From contig JANQQU010000089.1 in NCBI GenBank assembly GCA_028284905.1, forward strand, positions 124,001-188,000: DNA of 64,000 nucleotides, given 5' to 3'. The position numbers and the translations under genes were made by a program. The stretch comes from Calditrichia bacterium (GTDB taxonomy: Bacteria; Calditrichota; Calditrichia; RBG-13-44-9; J075). Under the pieces are notes generated by a model, which was given only the letters and a program-made list of their open reading frames with translations, had not been told where the DNA came from and did not search any database. This document shows, one piece after another, positions 60,864 through 64,000 of the stretch. Numbering within the stretch: position 1 is the stretch's first letter; the number at the start of each line of letters is the position of its first letter.

Positions 60864-61877
60864 GTGAAAGCAATTGGTTATAATCAGGCCGGCCCCATTA
60901 GCGCAGCAAATGCCTTAATCGAGTTTGAAGCGGAAACACCAACTTTAGGACCTCGTGACCTGCTGGTTGAGGTACGGGGCATCTCACTGAATCCTGTAGA
61001 TGTAAAGGTTCGCGCCATGATGGATCCGGAAAAAGGTACAAAAATAATTGGCTATGACGCCGCTGGTATTGTCCGGCAAACCGGCAGTGATGTCCGCAAT
61101 TTCAAAATCGGCGACGAAGTTTTTTATGCCGGCGATATTACCCGGCCCGGCACAAATTCAGAATTTCATGCGGTTGATGAACGGATCGTCGGAAAAAAAC
61201 CAACCTCCCTCGGTTTTGCGGAAGCCGCCGCATTCCCCTTGACTGCTATTACCGCCTGGGAAATTCTGTTCGATTCTTTCGCCATCCCGGAAGGTACCGG
61301 CAAGGGTGAATCGCTCCTGGTAATCGGTGCGGCAGGCGGTGTTGGATCAATTCTTATTCAGCTGGCGAAACAGCTTACCGGATTAACCGTCATTGCCAGC
61401 GCATCCCGCCCGGAAACAGTTGCCTGGGTAGAAAAAATGGGTGCAGATCATGTTATCAATCACCGCGAATCGTTAGTAGACCAAATCAACGCTTTAGGTC
61501 TGCAACCGCGCTATGTCGCCTCGCTAAACGGCACAGGAGGGCACTTCCCTGCCATTGTCGAACTGATCAAACCGCGGGGGCACATCGCCATCATCGATGA
61601 TCCGCAATCGATCGATATCGCTTCGATAAAACTTAAAGCACTTAGTTTTAGTTGGGAATTCATGTTTGCCCGCTCTATGTTCCAGACCGATGATATCGAA
61701 AAGCAGCACGATCTGCTCAACAGGGTCTCAGCCCTTATTGATGACGGCAAATTAATATCCACAGTAACCAATCATCTCGGCACTATCAGCGTCGAAACAC
61801 TTACTGATGCGCATGTGCAGCAAGAGAGTGGACGGGTTATCGGTAAAAATGTGCTCGATGGATTTCAGCAGGCATAA
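60864..61877 (+). CDS. Medium-chain NAD(P)H-dependent quinone oxidoreductase-like protein
   Basis: 337 residues, GTG start with TTGGGAG upstream. The GroES-like N-terminal domain (about 1-135; [36 protein letters not shown]) is followed by a Rossmann domain with [19 protein letters not shown] (about 153-171). No zinc ligands are visible, so it is the zeta-crystallin/quinone reductase branch despite the common name zinc-type alcohol dehydrogenase-like. It reduces quinones or activated alkenes using NADPH. First gene of a LysR-linked operon of three redox enzymes; next gene 32 bp on. Confidence 0.9.
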   Translation: MKAIGYNQAGPISAANALIEFEAETPTLGPRDLLVEVRGISLNPVDVKVRAMMDPEKGTKIIGYDAAGIVRQTGSDVRNFKIGDEVFYAGDITRPGTNSEFHAVDERIVGKKPTSLGFAEAAAFPLTAITAWEILFDSFAIPEGTGKGESLLVIGAAGGVGSILIQLAKQLTGLTVIASASRPETVAWVEKMGADHVINHRESLVDQINALGLQPRYVASLNGTGGHFPAIVELIKPRGHIAIIDDPQSIDIASIKLKALSFSWEFMFARSMFQTDDIEKQHDLLNRVSALIDDGKLISTVTNHLGTISVETLTDAHVQQESGRVIGKNVLDGFQQA

Positions 61878-61909
61878 ATAATAAATGAAAATTTTGACCG
61901 AGATTAAAA

Positions 61910-62878
61910 ATGATTGAAAATAACGAAACCAGAAAATTCCAGGCGATCAACAAAGGATATAACGCCGTTTTTCGCCCGAACCGGCTGAGCATTGGTCTGG
62001 TAGTGCCACTGGAAAGATATACGGCGGGACCGGTGCCTTCCATGATGCAACACCTGGAACGGGTCCAGTTAGCTGAAAAATTGGGATTTAAAGCGATTTG
62101 GCTGCGGGACGTGCCCTTTAACGTCCCCTCATTCGGGGATGCCGGGCAGGTTTACGATCCTTTTGTTTATCTCGGTTTTTTGGCCGGCCAAACCGAACGG
62201 ATTGCTCTTGGTGTTGCTAGCATTATCCTGCCATTGCGCCACCCGGCGCATGTTGCAAAAGCCGCTGCCAGTGCCGATGCGCTCTCCGGTGGACGACTGA
62301 TTCTTGGCGTTGCATCCGGCGATCGCCCGGCTGAGTATCCGGCGCTTAATCAGCCTTTCGCTGACCGCGGCGGCAAATTTCGAGCGAGCTTTAATTACAT
62401 CCGGCAGGTGGCCGAAGATGCAGCTGCATTTGAAAACGATTTTGGCAGCCCCTACGGCGGCATGGATATGCTGCCGAAACCGGTGGCCGGAAAACTGCCT
62501 TTACTTATTACCGGGGGTAGCCAACAGGATAGCGAGTGGATTGCCCGTAACGGAGATGGCTGGATGATTTATCCCCGCAGCACCGGCGTTCAAACCGGCG
62601 TTATCCGAAATTGGCGAGCCCAGGTAGAAGCTGCCGGCAGACCTGCCCAGCCGGTTATGCAACCGCTCTATATAGACCTGACGGATGATCCGGAAACTCC
62701 ACCGCAACCGATCCATTTGGGATTTCGATTGGGGGCAAAACATCTTCGCAACTATTTAAAATCACTGGAGGCGATCGGGCTAAATCATGTCGCCTTAAAT
62801 CTGCGTTTTAACCAGGCAGATATTGAAAAAACATTAAGATACCTGGCGGATGAAATTCTGCCGGACTTCTCAGAATAA
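61910..62878 (+). CDS. Luciferase-like (LLM) flavin-dependent oxidoreductase, BA3436 type
   Basis: 322 residues of the TIM-barrel bacterial-luciferase family. Features: IGLVVPLERYTAGPVPSMMQHLERVQLAEKLGFKAIWLRDVPF, YDPFVYLGFLAGQTERIALGVASIILPLRHPAHVAKAAASADALSGGRLILGVASGDRPAEYPAL, and LPLLITGGSQQDSEWIARNGDGWMIYP. The pattern is that of the small subgroup described as luciferase-type oxidoreductase BA3436. It would bind FMN (or F420) and oxidise an unknown small molecule. Middle gene of the LysR operon, 9 bp before the SDR gene. Confidence 0.9.
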   Translation: MIENNETRKFQAINKGYNAVFRPNRLSIGLVVPLERYTAGPVPSMMQHLERVQLAEKLGFKAIWLRDVPFNVPSFGDAGQVYDPFVYLGFLAGQTERIALGVASIILPLRHPAHVAKAAASADALSGGRLILGVASGDRPAEYPALNQPFADRGGKFRASFNYIRQVAEDAAAFENDFGSPYGGMDMLPKPVAGKLPLLITGGSQQDSEWIARNGDGWMIYPRSTGVQTGVIRNWRAQVEAAGRPAQPVMQPLYIDLTDDPETPPQPIHLGFRLGAKHLRNYLKSLEAIGLNHVALNLRFNQADIEKTLRYLADEILPDFSE

Positions 62879-62887
62879 GGAGAAAAA

Positions 62888-63700
62888 ATGTCAAAAAAAA
62901 TACTCATTACCGGATCGACCGATGGCATCGGCCTGGCAGCCGCTAAAATGCTCGCCGCAGCCGGACATACAGTTTTGTTGCACGGCCGAAATGCCACGAA
63001 ACTGGCGGCAGTTGAAAAGCTGCTTTCCGCTTTACCGGGAGGTGGAGATGTTGAGAGCTATCCGGCGGACCTTTCCCGCATGGCCGATGTAGAAGCGCTT
63101 GCCAATGCTGTGGCAGCGAAACATCAAACACTCGATGTATTGATTAACAACGCCGGCGTATTTAAGACCTCTACCCCGGTTACTGCCGATGGGCTCGACG
63201 TCCGTTTTGTCGTCAACACCCTTGCCCCCTATCTGCTGACACAACGTCTGTTACCGCTCCTCGATCAGACGGGGCGAATCATCAACTTATCTTCAGCGGC
63301 CCAGTCTCCGGTCAATCTACAGGCATTGGCGGGAAACATTCGCCTACCGGATATGGCCGCCTATTCACAAAGTAAACTGGCGATTACCATGTGGTCACGC
63401 ACTATGGCCGAGAATTTGAAAGGAGAGGGGCCAATCGTCGTTTCTGTCAATCCGGGATCGATGCTTGGCACAAAAATGGTCAAGGATGCATTTGGCGTTT
63501 CTGGCGGGGATGTCCGGATTGGTGCGGAGATACTCTACCGGGCAGCGCTTGATGATGAATTCTCGGCAGCATCCGGACAATATTTTGATAATGATTCCGG
63601 GCGCTTTGCACCACCGCATCCAGATGCCTTAGATCCGAATAAATCCGCAGAAGTTTTAGCGGCTATAAAGAGAATACTAGCCGAAATAAATTCTAATTAA
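62888..63700 (+). CDS. Short-chain dehydrogenase/reductase
   Basis: 270 residues. Cofactor motif TGSTDGIGLAAAKML at about 8-22, NNAGV at about 88, the catalytic Ser in NLSSAAQSP and Tyr/Lys in AAYSQSKLAI (Y-x3-K). An NAD(P)(H)-dependent reductase or dehydrogenase of unknown substrate; the retinol-dehydrogenase-like layout lacks any membrane segment. AGGAGA precedes the ATG. Last gene of the three-gene redox operon; its stop abuts the murB stop on the other strand. Confidence 0.92.
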   Translation: MSKKILITGSTDGIGLAAAKMLAAAGHTVLLHGRNATKLAAVEKLLSALPGGGDVESYPADLSRMADVEALANAVAAKHQTLDVLINNAGVFKTSTPVTADGLDVRFVVNTLAPYLLTQRLLPLLDQTGRIINLSSAAQSPVNLQALAGNIRLPDMAAYSQSKLAITMWSRTMAENLKGEGPIVVSVNPGSMLGTKMVKDAFGVSGGDVRIGAEILYRAALDDEFSAASGQYFDNDSGRFAPPHPDALDPNKSAEVLAAIKRILAEINSN

Positions 63701-64000
63701 TCAGCTAAAACCAACCAGGGCTGGTTCGAGTTCGATTTCCAGCCCGGTTTTTTCCCGAACGACTGTCTGCACATGCTTAATCAGCTGCTGAACCTCGGTT
63801 CCTGTAGCCCGTTTTTCCGGATTAATGATTGCCAGTGCCTGGGTTGGGGATACCTGTGCACCGCCAATACGATGCCCTTTCAATCCACAAACCTGGTCGA
63901 TTAGAAATGCAGTCGGAATTTTTATCCCCGATTCAGAGGAAAATCTCTCCCGGACACGCTGCAGTTTATCGAGCACCTCCGGCGGACTTATACTGGCAAC
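63701..64000 (-). CDS. murB: MurB, UDP-N-acetylenolpyruvoylglucosamine reductase (5' partial)
   Basis: The right edge cuts the gene; 99 C-terminal residues are visible and the frame is open to 64000. The visible part is the MurB C-terminal domain: AFLIDQVCGLKGHRIGGAQVSPTQALAIINPEKRATGTEVQQLIKHVQTVVREKTGLEIELEPALVGF, equivalent to the family's LIDxAGLKGxxxGGAxVSxxHANFIxN segment. MurB reduces UDP-GlcNAc-enolpyruvate to UDP-MurNAc with NADPH and FAD in peptidoglycan synthesis. The HA of the usual HANFIVN is replaced here by TQALAIIN, and the typical Gly at VCGLKG is kept. A GTG at 63976 is internal, not a start. Confidence 0.88.
   Translation of the reverse strand, partial: VASISPPEVLDKLQRVRERFSSESGIKIPTAFLIDQVCGLKGHRIGGAQVSPTQALAIINPEKRATGTEVQQLIKHVQTVVREKTGLEIELEPALVGFS

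Noticed and set aside
1-64000. tRNA, rRNA or CRISPR array
   Set aside because: No cloverleaf-like sequence, rRNA-like stretch or regularly spaced repeat was found in the intergenic regions on reading; short RNAs cannot be excluded.

Overview
The window reads as a chromosomal segment from a Gram-negative bacterium of the FCB superphylum. The evidence is two proteins ending in a FlgD-like / Por-type sorting domain (PNPFNPST...GIYFYRL...RKMVLL), GIGT-type surface-fibre proteins with the C-terminal segment common in Bacteroidota, a DUF2480-like and a DUF6503-like protein, an FtsX/MacB-type permease of the usual FCB architecture, and outer-membrane proteins. A Calditrichota- or KSB1-like lineage would fit, but this is inference; there is no rRNA or tRNA gene here to test it. 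Many genes start with TTG or GTG, and several starts were set by a visible Shine-Dalgarno sequence.

Layout. 1-8 kb: secreted sorting-domain protein (cut by the left edge), DivIC/FtsB-like protein, an outer-membrane barrel, a tail-anchored creatininase-family hydrolase, a fibre protein and an ABC permease. 8.0-8.8 kb: gene-free, with a 241-bp structured, MITE-like inverted-repeat element. 8.8-16.4 kb: a secreted propeller-like protein, an exported TPR-CHAT protease, an ECF sigma factor with its zinc-finger anti-sigma factor, and two secreted surface proteins. 16.5-19.8 kb: a lone gp27/VgrG-type hub protein, an exported WD40 propeller, an NTF2-like protein and a small membrane protein. 19.8-33.0 kb: a glycan-assembly cluster (MsbA/PglK-like ABC exporter, eight glycosyltransferases including Anp1/Mnn9-like GT62 and fucosyltransferase GT10 members, one unclassified transferase-like protein, one sulfotransferase). 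33.4-43.4 kb: a type II secretion / type IV pilus-like machine (secretin, PilM/N-, PilO-, PilP/GspC-, GspF- and GspG-like proteins, prepilin peptidase, a PilX-like protein and two pseudopilins) without its ATPase. 43.5-45.9 kb: a second ECF sigma factor followed by two anti-sigma paralogues. 46-52.5 kb: housekeeping and unknown genes (MocA-like, cupin, SUI1, DUF6503, DJ-1/PfpI, IscA-type, DUF2480, degenerate sensor kinase). 52.7-59.8 kb: uvrC, then a translationally coupled pair of a giant UPF1-like SF1 helicase and an unknown winged-helix-like protein. 59.8-64 kb: a LysR-controlled oxidoreductase operon and the 3' end of murB (cut by the right edge).

How it fits together. Most of the window concerns the cell surface: export (T2SS-like machine, sorting-domain cargo), decoration (fucose/sulfate glycan cluster) and sensing (two ECF modules whose three anti-sigma factors share a predicted extracytoplasmic domain). 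The strongest candidates for undescribed systems are (i) the exported TPR-CHAT protease beside an ECF sigma/anti-sigma pair, (ii) the helicase plus unknown-protein pair, and (iii) the eukaryote-like GT62/GT10/sulfotransferase glycan locus.
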